This document shows positions 52,107-60,864 of a stretch of DNA of 64,000 bases, in pieces. Origin of the DNA: Roseivirga sp. Its GTDB lineage: Bacteria; Bacteroidota; Bacteroidia; Cytophagales; Cyclobacteriaceae. How positions within the stretch are numbered: the stretch's first letter is position 1; each line of letters starts with the position of its first letter. The position numbers and the translations under genes were made by a program. The stretch lies in NCBI GenBank assembly GCA_021404565.1, contig JAAWWF010000010.1, positions 157,581 to 221,580 of the forward strand, read 5' to 3'. The notes under the pieces are model-generated. The model was not told the DNA's origin. It saw only the letters and a program-made list of their open reading frames with translations, and did not search any database.

Positions 52107-53146
52107 ACTACTTCAGAGATTAGTGGCAGGGTAACAGAGAAAGCATCTCCATCCACAATTTCAATTTCTTTATTGGTGAGTAGTCTATATCGCGAGGTCA
52201 CATTTTTCAGGCCAGTACCCAGGCTGCTGACTCCTCTCTGCTTTAGTCTTTTAGGATTGTTTACTTCCACCCCCTTTTCATTGAGTGTAATGGTCGTTTT
52301 CAAGGGGTCCTGAATACTACCCTGATTGTGCTTTACTACATTTTCTACCAGGTTTTGCAAAGAAGCAGGAGGAATCAGGTAATGATCAAGACGGTCGATT
52401 TCCTGTATTTTCTCGAATTGGTATGCTTTGCCAAAGCGTTCTTCGATCAGGTAGATGTAATCATCAATAAAGTCCCATTCTTCCTGCAGGGTTACCACAT
52501 CATTTTCCATGCTGGAGATGGAGTAGCGGAGTATTTTCGAAAGACGGTGCAAATACTCCCTGGCCATTTGTTTATCCCGGTCAATCAGATCGTCCAGCGC
52601 ATTGAGGTTGTTAAAAAGAAAATGCGGGTTGATCTGAGACTTAAGCAGGTTGAGTTCCATGCTGAGCTTCTCCATTTCCAGCTGCTCAATTTTACGATTG
52701 CTGGAATTCCAGTTTTTGATAAAGTAGTAAGCTGATGAGCTGAAAAAGCCTACCCACACCGGGCTGATCATTCCGAAAACAAAACTATCTCTGGCAAATA
52801 TCTCCCAGTAAATACCCATCAGAACATCCTCTTTGGGAGTGTAAAAAAGCACCACAATGGATGATCGTATCAGTTCGGGTATGGCCACCACCATGCCCAG
52901 CATCAGAAAGTACTTGTACCACGTTTTGCGCTTGAAATAGCGTGGTAAAAGCCAAAGGGAGTTGCCATAGAAAAACAGTACGAAGTAAATAACAGAAAGG
53001 GGTCCCAGACTTTCATAGCTTTCACCCCGATAAAGCCAGTTAGTAGTCCATGAAACATTAAGCGAGCTAAACAGCAGTACCCAGAGCAGCAGATGCCCCC
53101 AGACCTCTCTATTCCTGATGAATCGCTTCAATGCTTCTTTGTTCAT
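52103..53146 (-). CDS. LytS-type sensor histidine kinase (second system)
   Basis: A 347-residue kinase with about four N-terminal membrane helices, a coiled coil and the His_kinase motif INPHFLFNNLNALDDL, then an HATPase domain with LQNLVENVVKHN and LGTGLKNVTSRYRLL. No separate sensor domain is seen. It overlaps its regulator by four bases. The upstream region is shared with the divergently transcribed ABC ATPase gene, so that transporter is a plausible target. Confidence 0.93.
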   Translation of the reverse strand: MNKEALKRFIRNREVWGHLLLWVLLFSSLNVSWTTNWLYRGESYESLGPLSVIYFVLFFYGNSLWLLPRYFKRKTWYKYFLMLGMVVAIPELIRSSIVVLFYTPKEDVLMGIYWEIFARDSFVFGMISPVWVGFFSSSAYYFIKNWNSSNRKIEQLEMEKLSMELNLLKSQINPHFLFNNLNALDDLIDRDKQMAREYLHRLSKILRYSISSMENDVVTLQEEWDFIDDYIYLIEERFGKAYQFEKIQEIDRLDHYLIPPASLQNLVENVVKHNQGSIQDPLKTTITLNEKGVEVNNPKRLKQRGVSSLGTGLKNVTSRYRLLTNKEIEIVDGDAFSVTLPLISEVV

Positions 53147-53520
53147 TTGTTATGTTCATTCAGGGTCCACTGTGTGAGACCCTGATGGTGAGTAGACTTT
53201 CTTTACCTCCGTCTGACCTCCGGTCTGACGGGAATTCTCTTTCTTCCACTGGAAGCTCTGGCACCCTGATGGTAAGTCGATGTTTTCGCAAACTACAAAA
53301 ACCAGCTTAGTCCTGTGGTTAATATCGCTGAACTGGGTTAAAGTCTCTGTGAGCTGGGGCAATCTCTTTTTGAGTGTATGAAAAATGATTAAAAGCAGCC
53401 CAAAAAGCCTCAAATCAGTCTTTTTAAAGTCAAAGACAATATGGTCCGACTCACCGGATTTTCACCCCAGGTGAGGGGATTTCACTTCTCAATGCTAGCT
53501 GAGCCTTATACTTTGAGGAC
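53147..53520. other. Divergent intergenic region between LytS kinase and ABC ATPase
   Basis: About 374 bases between two divergent transcription units. An 85-codon minus-strand frame (53156-53413) has no recognisable product and is not called. AGGGTCCA-type and GTCTGAC-type short inverted sequences are present around 53160-53260, but no clear operator could be defined. A LytTR site should lie here if the regulator acts on either unit. Confidence 0.45.
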
Positions 53521-54402
53521 ATGAAACTCAAAATACAACAACTCAGTAAAACCTACGCTAACGGGGTGCATGCCCTGGATCAACTCAATTTAGAAATCAG
53601 CACCGGCATGTTTGGTCTGCTCGGTCCCAATGGAGCAGGCAAGTCTACCCTGATGCGTACCATTGCTACGCTACAACAACCGGATTCGGGTGAAATTTCC
53701 TTTGGTGATATTTCCGTGCTGAAAGACCCCATGGCCCTGCGCAGGGTGCTGGGTTATTTGCCTCAGAGTTTTGGAGTGTATCCGAAAATGTCGGCTGAAA
53801 AACTGCTGGATTATTTTGCCATCCTGAAGGGGATCGATTCGAAAAAAGACAGAAACACGGTGATTGGAGAGGTACTGGAGCTTACCAACCTGCATGAGGT
53901 GCGAAAGAAAAGTGTGAGCGGCTACTCCGGGGGCATGAAGCAACGTTTTGGCATTGCACAACTACTGCTGAACAATCCCAGGCTGATTATTGTAGATGAA
54001 CCCACTGCCGGTCTTGATCCTGCGGAACGCAACCGCTTTCTGAATGTAATTCGTGAGGTGGGCGCCACCAACACCGTGATTTTCTCAACGCATATCGTAG
54101 ACGATGTGAAGGAACTGTGCACTGACATGGCCATTATGAATGGTGGCAGAATATTACAGCAGCTCACGCCTACCGAAGCGACTGACCGACTGACAAACAA
54201 AATCTGGGTCAAGAAGATCAGTCGTACCGAGCTCAATGCCCACGAAAAGCTACATACGGTGCTCTCCTCTGGCTTTAATGCTGACAACTCTCTGGAGATT
54301 CGGGTCTACGCGGAGCAGCAACCAGAAGAAGATTTTGTCAACACGGCCCCCAACCTGGAAGATGCCTATTTCATAGCGCTCAAGTCTGATAGTACTTCCT
54401 GA
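53521..54402 (+). CDS. ABC transporter ATP-binding protein
   Basis: A 293-residue ATPase with Walker A LGPNGAGKST, Q-loop YLPQSFGVYP, signature SGYSGGMKQR, Walker B LIIVDEPTAGLD and H-loop FSTHIVDD. It powers the permease encoded immediately downstream (25-base gap), which is fused to a peptidase. The C-terminal 80 residues are a regulatory extension seen in related ABC-2 ATPases. Confidence 0.95.
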   Translation: MKLKIQQLSKTYANGVHALDQLNLEISTGMFGLLGPNGAGKSTLMRTIATLQQPDSGEISFGDISVLKDPMALRRVLGYLPQSFGVYPKMSAEKLLDYFAILKGIDSKKDRNTVIGEVLELTNLHEVRKKSVSGYSGGMKQRFGIAQLLLNNPRLIIVDEPTAGLDPAERNRFLNVIREVGATNTVIFSTHIVDDVKELCTDMAIMNGGRILQQLTPTEATDRLTNKIWVKKISRTELNAHEKLHTVLSSGFNADNSLEIRVYAEQQPEEDFVNTAPNLEDAYFIALKSDSTS

Positions 54403-54427
54403 TTTCTCATCTCAAATTTCTCATTCT

Positions 54428-57400
54428 ATGTTTTCGAGCATTTATACATACGAGTTTAAACAGTGGCTTAAGAGTCCCTCTCCCTACATATACTTCTTCG
54501 TTTTTTTCTCCATCACTTTTGTGGCCTTTGCCGGCAATGCAGGCTTCTTTGATCCACCTACGGAGGGAGACAAGCTTCAGAGGCTAATCAACTCTCCTCA
54601 TGAGATCAATTTCATGATGCAGTACTTTAATAAGTTCTTCTTGTTTTTGCTACCGGCCATCATTGGAGCCACACTGTACAAAGACTACAAGTACAAAGTA
54701 CATAGTATCCTGTACAGCTTTCCGGTAAGAAAGAGAGACTACCTGATGGGCAAATTTCTAAGTGCCTTTACCCTGGTAGTAATAATAAGTTTTTCCTCAG
54801 GACTGGCCATATTTTTAGCAGAGAGCCTGCCGGGTATGGATCCGAAAAAACTGGGAGACTTCAACATCAACGGCTACTTACAAACTTACCTGGTATTCAC
54901 CATCCCCAATATGCTCATCTATGGCGCTATCGTCTTTTCTGTGGTGGCCTGGTTCAGAAGCATCTACACAGGTTTTGTCACCATTGTACTGCTCTTTTTT
55001 ATCCAGACTATTACGCAAAATGCCTTTGATGGCAATGGTGCCTTAATTGCGCTTTTCGATCCTTTTGCACAAAACACTACCCAGTACATTACCCACCTGT
55101 GGACATTGGAAGAACAAAACACCAACATGATTCCCCTGATGGGTCCGGTACTTTACAACCGCCTTTTCTGGCTGACATTAAGCGTTATCACTTTCACAGT
55201 CACCTACCGAAAGTTTGCTTTTAACGAAGATGCGCCTGCCAGCTTTAGGCTGAAAACAAAGGGACAGCGGGTAGTGAAAAATAATTTTCAAAGCATGCGA
55301 AATATCTCGCTTAGTCCGGTGAGCTATAGGTTTAGTTTATCAGCACAATGGAAAAATTGCTGGCGCTTATCCAACATTCATCTGGGCTATATCGCAAAGA
55401 GCTGGGTTTTTCTGGGTATGGCATTTCTGGGCATACTGGCGGTGCTGTTTACCCTGGCTAAGGTGATCAATTTTGAGGAGATGGCCATGCTGCCCGTGAC
55501 CAGGATTGTGTTAAGTGTTCCGGCCTTTTTCTTCACCGGTATCGCCATTATGATCACGTTTATTTATGCGGGTATGCTGATGCAGCGCGAAAGAGCAGCC
55601 GGCATGAATCAGTTGGTAGATAGTACTCCTGTTTCCAACTGGGTGCTGATGCTCTCCAAGGTACTGGCCCTGGTGAAAATGCAAGCTATGCTGCTGCTGA
55701 TTATGGCCATTGCAGGTATTAGCATACAGCTTTACAATGGTTACTATCAGTTGGAGCTGGACATGTATTTCTTCCACTTGTTTGTGGTTACTTTCATCGT
55801 GCTGATCATCTGGGCCTTCACCTCAGTGTTTGTTCATACCATAGTGCCCAATCTCTATATGGGCCTCTTCATACTGGTGCTGGGCTGGATTGGTTTTGGC
55901 GGCCTTCCACAAGCAGGAATAGACTCCAAATTGCTACTATTCAACCTGCCCCCCGATCTTCTGGGCTCTGACCTTGATGGCTATGGCAATACCCTGGCAC
56001 CATATTTCCTGATAGAGGGCTATTGGTTTGCATTTGGGGCTATACTGCTCTTAGTGTCCTTTTTGCTCTGGACTCGCGGACTCCCTGAAAACATCAGAGA
56101 AAGACTGGCGATTGCCCGGACCCAACTGACCAAGACAGTCGCAGGATTGGGAGTAGCCCTGGTATTGTTATTCGGTATTATGGGTTTCAGCATCTACATA
56201 CACAAATCGGAGGCCATGAACCTTACCAACAGCGATCAGGACCGCATTTTCAAGGCATTTGAGCAGGAGTTTGCTCAATATGCGAATGAGCCGCAACCCA
56301 GAATTACCGATGTGAACCTACAGCTAGACCTATATCCAAAACGAAATGACTTTGAGGCAGAAGGGCGCTACACCCTGGTAAACAAAACCGCAGAGCCGAT
56401 CAATCAGTTGCTAGTAAAGACAGGTTTTGATGAGATCACTGATTTTCAATTCAGTCTCCCGGCCCGGCAAATGGCACTGGACAGCATTATGCAGTTTTCG
56501 GTTTGGCAGCTCAGTGATAGGTTAAGCCCTGGAGATAGTCTTATCATGAGTTTTCAGATCAGGAATAAGCCTAATTCGTTTTTTGAAAGGAACTCCAATG
56601 TGCTTGCCAATGGCACTTTTCTGGGCAGCGATATTTTGCCGAGACTGGGTTACGCTTTTGGCCGGGATAAAAAACATCCTTCAGACAGTAGCAGCACTAA
56701 AAACAGCTACGCTGCCGAGGATGCGGATCTGGTGAGCTTTGAAACGACAATCAGTACCGTGGAGGGACAAACCGCCTTAGCTCCGGGCTACCTGGAAAAA
56801 GACTGGTCAGAGAAAGGCCGCCATTACTTTCGGTATAAAACAGATCAGAGGATCAAGTTTGTCTTGGGGTTCAACTCAGCCCGATATGCCAGGGCTCAGG
56901 ACCAATGGGAAGACATCAACCTGGAAGTGTATTACCATAAGGGGCACGATCATAATATCAACCGTATGCTTGATGGGCTGAAAGGAGCTCTGAGTTATAA
57001 TAGCAAATACCTGGGGCCATACCAGCACAAGGAATCCCGCATTATAGAGTTTCCTATGACAGAGGGCTCATATGCCACGACCATGGCCAATAGTATCCCT
57101 ACCTCTGAAATGAGATTTATCGCTAATACCAATGATGATGAGGGGCGTGTGGACCAGTCTTTCTATGTGGCAGCTCATGAGCTTACCCATCAGTGGTGGG
57201 GCAACCAGGTAGCTCCGGCAGATGCGCTTGGGGCCGTGATGATTTCTGAAAGCATCACAGAGTATTTTAGTCTGAGGATTTATGAGGCTCATTTTGGTAA
57301 GCCAAAGGCAGATAAGTTCTTAAGACTACAGCGTGAACGCTACCTACGCGGTCGTACTACGGAGCAAGAAGAGGAGCCTCCTCTACAACTGGTAGCACAG

Positions 57401-57934
57401 GCCCAACAGTATATATCCTATGGTAAGGGTGCCTTCACCTTTAATGCGCTGATGCACTACCTGGGGGAAGAAGAGTTGAACGCGATTCTCAGGTCATTTC
57501 TGGAGAAATACAAATATCAGGAGGCTCCCTACCCCACCTCACTCAACTTTGTAAGCCACATGAAGGAGGCCACTCCCGACTCTCTGCGGTACCTGATCGA
57601 AGACATGTTTGAGAAGGTAGTAATCTATGATAATGAGCTCACCGAAGCCAAAATAGCTGATGCGAACAATGGTCAATATGAGGCGAGCCTGGCTTTCACC
57701 ATCACCAAGCAGGAGTTGAAAGGCAAAGAAACCATCAGCCCTCCACTGGCCGATTATGTGCAAATCGGTTTCTTTGACAAAGACGATAAGTTGATTTATC
57801 TGCATGCCGAAAGGGTAATAGAGACAGAAAATAAACTGACTTTATCGCTGGATCAAAAACCTTTCAAAGTAGTACTGGACCCTAATTTATTGCTGATGGA
57901 CAAGGATATCGAAAACCAGGAAATCAACTTCTAG
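54428..57934 (+). CDS. ABC-2-type permease fused to an M1-family aminopeptidase
   Basis: A 1168-residue fusion. The first 600 residues contain two blocks of membrane helices (about 20-280 and 330-600) of an ABC-2-type permease. From about 630 an M1 metallopeptidase follows: beta-rich N-domain, an SEMRFIANTND exopeptidase-type segment, and the zinc motif HELTHQWWGNQ (His917, Glu918, His921) with a later SESITEYFSL holding the third ligand Glu. This arrangement is known in Bacteroidota as a permease/M1 aminopeptidase protein. It works with the ATPase upstream; the exported substrate is not known. Confidence 0.93.
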   Translation: MFSSIYTYEFKQWLKSPSPYIYFFVFFSITFVAFAGNAGFFDPPTEGDKLQRLINSPHEINFMMQYFNKFFLFLLPAIIGATLYKDYKYKVHSILYSFPVRKRDYLMGKFLSAFTLVVIISFSSGLAIFLAESLPGMDPKKLGDFNINGYLQTYLVFTIPNMLIYGAIVFSVVAWFRSIYTGFVTIVLLFFIQTITQNAFDGNGALIALFDPFAQNTTQYITHLWTLEEQNTNMIPLMGPVLYNRLFWLTLSVITFTVTYRKFAFNEDAPASFRLKTKGQRVVKNNFQSMRNISLSPVSYRFSLSAQWKNCWRLSNIHLGYIAKSWVFLGMAFLGILAVLFTLAKVINFEEMAMLPVTRIVLSVPAFFFTGIAIMITFIYAGMLMQRERAAGMNQLVDSTPVSNWVLMLSKVLALVKMQAMLLLIMAIAGISIQLYNGYYQLELDMYFFHLFVVTFIVLIIWAFTSVFVHTIVPNLYMGLFILVLGWIGFGGLPQAGIDSKLLLFNLPPDLLGSDLDGYGNTLAPYFLIEGYWFAFGAILLLVSFLLWTRGLPENIRERLAIARTQLTKTVAGLGVALVLLFGIMGFSIYIHKSEAMNLTNSDQDRIFKAFEQEFAQYANEPQPRITDVNLQLDLYPKRNDFEAEGRYTLVNKTAEPINQLLVKTGFDEITDFQFSLPARQMALDSIMQFSVWQLSDRLSPGDSLIMSFQIRNKPNSFFERNSNVLANGTFLGSDILPRLGYAFGRDKKHPSDSSSTKNSYAAEDADLVSFETTISTVEGQTALAPGYLEKDWSEKGRHYFRYKTDQRIKFVLGFNSARYARAQDQWEDINLEVYYHKGHDHNINRMLDGLKGALSYNSKYLGPYQHKESRIIEFPMTEGSYATTMANSIPTSEMRFIANTNDDEGRVDQSFYVAAHELTHQWWGNQVAPADALGAVMISESITEYFSLRIYEAHFGKPKADKFLRLQRERYLRGRTTEQEEEPPLQLVAQAQQYISYGKGAFTFNALMHYLGEEELNAILRSFLEKYKYQEAPYPTSLNFVSHMKEATPDSLRYLIEDMFEKVVIYDNELTEAKIADANNGQYEASLAFTITKQELKGKETISPPLADYVQIGFFDKDDKLIYLHAERVIETENKLTLSLDQKPFKVVLDPNLLLMDKDIENQEINF

Positions 57935-58120
57935 TCAGGTAGCTTTTTGTCAAAACCGGGAGTTTAGAGAGCTGGCCTCGGATGTTTTGAGATGAAAGGA
58001 AGCCTGAACATCCGAATACCGGTCTTTCAGAATCCTGGATTCTTTAATACACAAATTCTTTCGGGAAAACCGCTCACTTTATGATATTGTGGAGTAACTA
58101 AGGGGAAAGCCTTTTTCGAA

Positions 58121-59305
58121 ATGGACCGGACAGAGCGGAATTTCTGGGGACACTACCTGACACGCCCTTCAAAGCATGATAAGGAAAGCTACTCTTATAT
58201 ACGCTATAATGATTTGAATGAACAGGAGTTGGTCCTGGAAGACCTGGATGAAAAGTCAGTGGATGACCTGGTGACAGATATCCAGTACCTGTCTACCCCG
58301 GGAGAAGATGGCTATCACCTCTTTGGCACCATGTCCTCAGAATTATCCCTTCTAAAAAAGTCATTAAAAAGAGTAATAAGGAAATCGCTATTCAGGGTCT
58401 ACAGCAAACAGATATTCTTTTGGGCCTACCTCGGGATCCAACTCATGGATAATACCAGCCATGAATTTGGAATCTATACCACTGATGTTCAACTTCTACT
58501 CATTGCCTTGATATTGATCCCCCTTTTGAACGCACTCATTTCCCTTATAGAAATCAGGAAGATCAAACTTGAAGATATATCCAGACGGTTCGAGTATCGC
58601 AGATTCAAGAACTGGTTGCGCCAGGGGGAATATATATCTCACTTTTACCTGCCTTTAGTGATTGGTATTTTCTATTGCTGGCAATACGGCAGCGGGGATA
58701 ACCCCATAGAATTGTTCGGGCTAACCAAGCCTTTTGAGGATCTATCATCCTACTACAAGCTTTTCACAGTGGTGCTGGTTCATGCCAACTTTCCGCATGT
58801 GATTCTGAACCTGATTCTTCTCTCTCTTTTAAGTAATCTCTTTTTGCGCTTTGCCTCATATAAGAGGTTGTTAGTGGTATTTTTCACTGCTGTTCTCGTC
58901 AGTAGTCTCTTCAGTGTTTTGTTGATACCATCAGGCACTTCTGTAGGAGCCTCCGGAGGCTCCATTGGATTACTTGGTTTTGTCCTAGCGATTTCCATCA
59001 AATCCCGAACATTTATTCCTCAAAAATTCACTTTAAGGCTTTTGTTCTATACAGGCATAGCCGCTACTCTTGGCTTCTCCACATGGGAGGCGATTGACAA
59101 TGCCGCGCACCTGGGAGGAATGGTGGCCGGAATAATTCTCGGTTTTCTTTACTCAGAAAAACTGCTACTGAAAAAGTTGGATAAAGACTACCAGGAAGAG
59201 CTTGAGAAAAATAAAAACCGCCTGGCCTCTCTAACAGAAAAGTTTGAAGATATGGCTCAGAAAGAATCAGATTTCAGTAAAGACACACCACCCGCCTTAA
59301 GGTAA
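58121..59305 (+). CDS. Rhomboid-family intramembrane serine protease
   Basis: A 394-residue membrane protein. The rhomboid core (about residues 170-345) has a HANFPHVILNLILLS segment, the catalytic Ser in VGASGGSIG (about 278) and His in NAAHLGGMVAG (about 329). About 90 residues upstream are soluble or membrane-proximal, and a charged coiled-coil tail follows the last helix. Rhomboids cut membrane proteins within or next to their helices. It starts 186 bases past the permease fusion and probably has its own promoter. Confidence 0.93.
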   Translation: MDRTERNFWGHYLTRPSKHDKESYSYIRYNDLNEQELVLEDLDEKSVDDLVTDIQYLSTPGEDGYHLFGTMSSELSLLKKSLKRVIRKSLFRVYSKQIFFWAYLGIQLMDNTSHEFGIYTTDVQLLLIALILIPLLNALISLIEIRKIKLEDISRRFEYRRFKNWLRQGEYISHFYLPLVIGIFYCWQYGSGDNPIELFGLTKPFEDLSSYYKLFTVVLVHANFPHVILNLILLSLLSNLFLRFASYKRLLVVFFTAVLVSSLFSVLLIPSGTSVGASGGSIGLLGFVLAISIKSRTFIPQKFTLRLLFYTGIAATLGFSTWEAIDNAAHLGGMVAGIILGFLYSEKLLLKKLDKDYQEELEKNKNRLASLTEKFEDMAQKESDFSKDTPPALR

Positions 59306-59344
59306 ATTAATTGGCAGAGAACCCTTATTTGATGATTTTCGGTC

Positions 59345-60742
59345 ATGAAAAACATCAGGCGTCTTCAAATTGTCAGTGTTCTATCAATCATTCTGACCAT
59401 TATTGTTGTGAGTTGTAAAGAGGTCGTGACCTACGACCTGGCCATCACTGATGTACAGGTATTTGATGCCTATACCGGAGAAGTCAATACTGATAAAACC
59501 ATACTTATTTCAGGCGATGAGATCGCTGCTATCATCGATAAAAATGATGGCTTTAAAACCAGAGAAACGATTGAGGGGAAAGGTCGGCTGGTCTCGCCCG
59601 GTTTTATCGATACGCACATCCACTTTGGGGACCTATATGGCGACTATGACGAGGCCCCGGAATATCTGGTAAGTGACTCTGTTGAGCTATATCAGCAAAA
59701 ACTCAGTGATACCTTTTTGAAGTATGGCACCACCACGGTAGCCGTAATGGGACAGCCGGAAAAGTGGCTGGAAGAAACTATCCATTGGCAAAAGAACGCG
59801 AAAGCGGATATGCCTAATGTATTGGTCACCGGGGGAGCTATTATCTCTGATGAGGAACGTCCTCCTTATGGTGGACATGTGGAGGTGATGAACCCGGAAG
59901 ATGCCAGAAAACTGGTCAGGAAGTATCATGAAAAGGGTGTTAAGCATATCAAGCTCTATTGGAGATTGCGATTACCTGAAATGGAAGCTGCCGTGGATGA
60001 AGCACAGACCCTGGGGCTTAATATCTTCGGTCATATTGATTTCAACCTGGTAGGTATACCGGCAGTCATGGATTTAGGAGTGAAGCACTTTGAGCACGTC
60101 ATGACTGTGAGTAACGATGCTTTTGGTATGTCTCAATACTACGGTCAGCTTAACAACCTTATGGAAGAGCACTACCCTGGTATTGAGGCTTATTTCCCTT
60201 ATTTATTGGAGCAGATGCAAATGGTAGAGGACACACCAGAACTCCGCGACAAACGAGATGGGCTCATACAAAACATGATAGAAAAAGAGGCCACGCTTTC
60301 CACGACCATCCACCTGTTTGGCACTGTGGTAAAAAGAACATTCTTCAACTCCTACATTACCAATTACTATGCTGACCAGAACCCCGATCTGAATGAAGCC
60401 CAGCTCGAACGTCTGAACAAAGCCTTCGATACCTTTATGGCCTATATCAAGGCGGCTCATGATCAGGGCCTGAAGCTGCGTATCGGCACCGACTGTAAAG
60501 AGGGAGGACAAGCGGCACTCTCTGAAATGCTCCTCTTAAGTGAGGCGGGTTTTCCTATGAGCGACATCCTTAGAATTGCCACTCTGAATGGTGCCGAGGC
60601 ATTGCAAATCGATGCTGACTCTGGTTCAATTACGGCAGGTAAAAAAGCCGATCTCATTCTATTCAAAAACAATCCCTTTGAAAACTCCAAAGCGCTGTTG
60701 GATGAGAAAACCGTAATTAAAAGCGGGAAGGTGTATAACTGA
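59345..60742 (+). CDS. Amidohydrolase-family lipoprotein
   Basis: A 465-residue protein with a lipoprotein signal (VVSC, Cys about 24). The metal-dependent hydrolase fold has GFIDTHIHFGD (HxH metal ligands), a KLYWRL segment with the likely carbamylated Lys, HID and FEHVMT (His ligands), and RIGTDCKEGG (Asp). The fold covers imidazolonepropionase-like and dipeptidase-like enzymes; the substrate is not clear. It lies 39 bases after the rhomboid gene on the same strand. Confidence 0.9.
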   Translation: MKNIRRLQIVSVLSIILTIIVVSCKEVVTYDLAITDVQVFDAYTGEVNTDKTILISGDEIAAIIDKNDGFKTRETIEGKGRLVSPGFIDTHIHFGDLYGDYDEAPEYLVSDSVELYQQKLSDTFLKYGTTTVAVMGQPEKWLEETIHWQKNAKADMPNVLVTGGAIISDEERPPYGGHVEVMNPEDARKLVRKYHEKGVKHIKLYWRLRLPEMEAAVDEAQTLGLNIFGHIDFNLVGIPAVMDLGVKHFEHVMTVSNDAFGMSQYYGQLNNLMEEHYPGIEAYFPYLLEQMQMVEDTPELRDKRDGLIQNMIEKEATLSTTIHLFGTVVKRTFFNSYITNYYADQNPDLNEAQLERLNKAFDTFMAYIKAAHDQGLKLRIGTDCKEGGQAALSEMLLLSEAGFPMSDILRIATLNGAEALQIDADSGSITAGKKADLILFKNNPFENSKALLDEKTVIKSGKVYN

Positions 60743-60864
60743 GACGAGGGTGAACTCGGGATAAGACATTTCCCACATCCCCCAACGGCAATTATGCCTG
60801 TCAATCCGGAATCTCAAATTCGTTACAGGAGTTACCGGATGAAATTATTCTCTCTAAACTCCAC

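Noticed and set aside
53156..53413. Small minus-strand ORF between the LytS kinase and ABC ATPase genes
   Set aside because: It lies in the divergent regulatory region, has no signal or domain, and its composition is unlike nearby coding regions.
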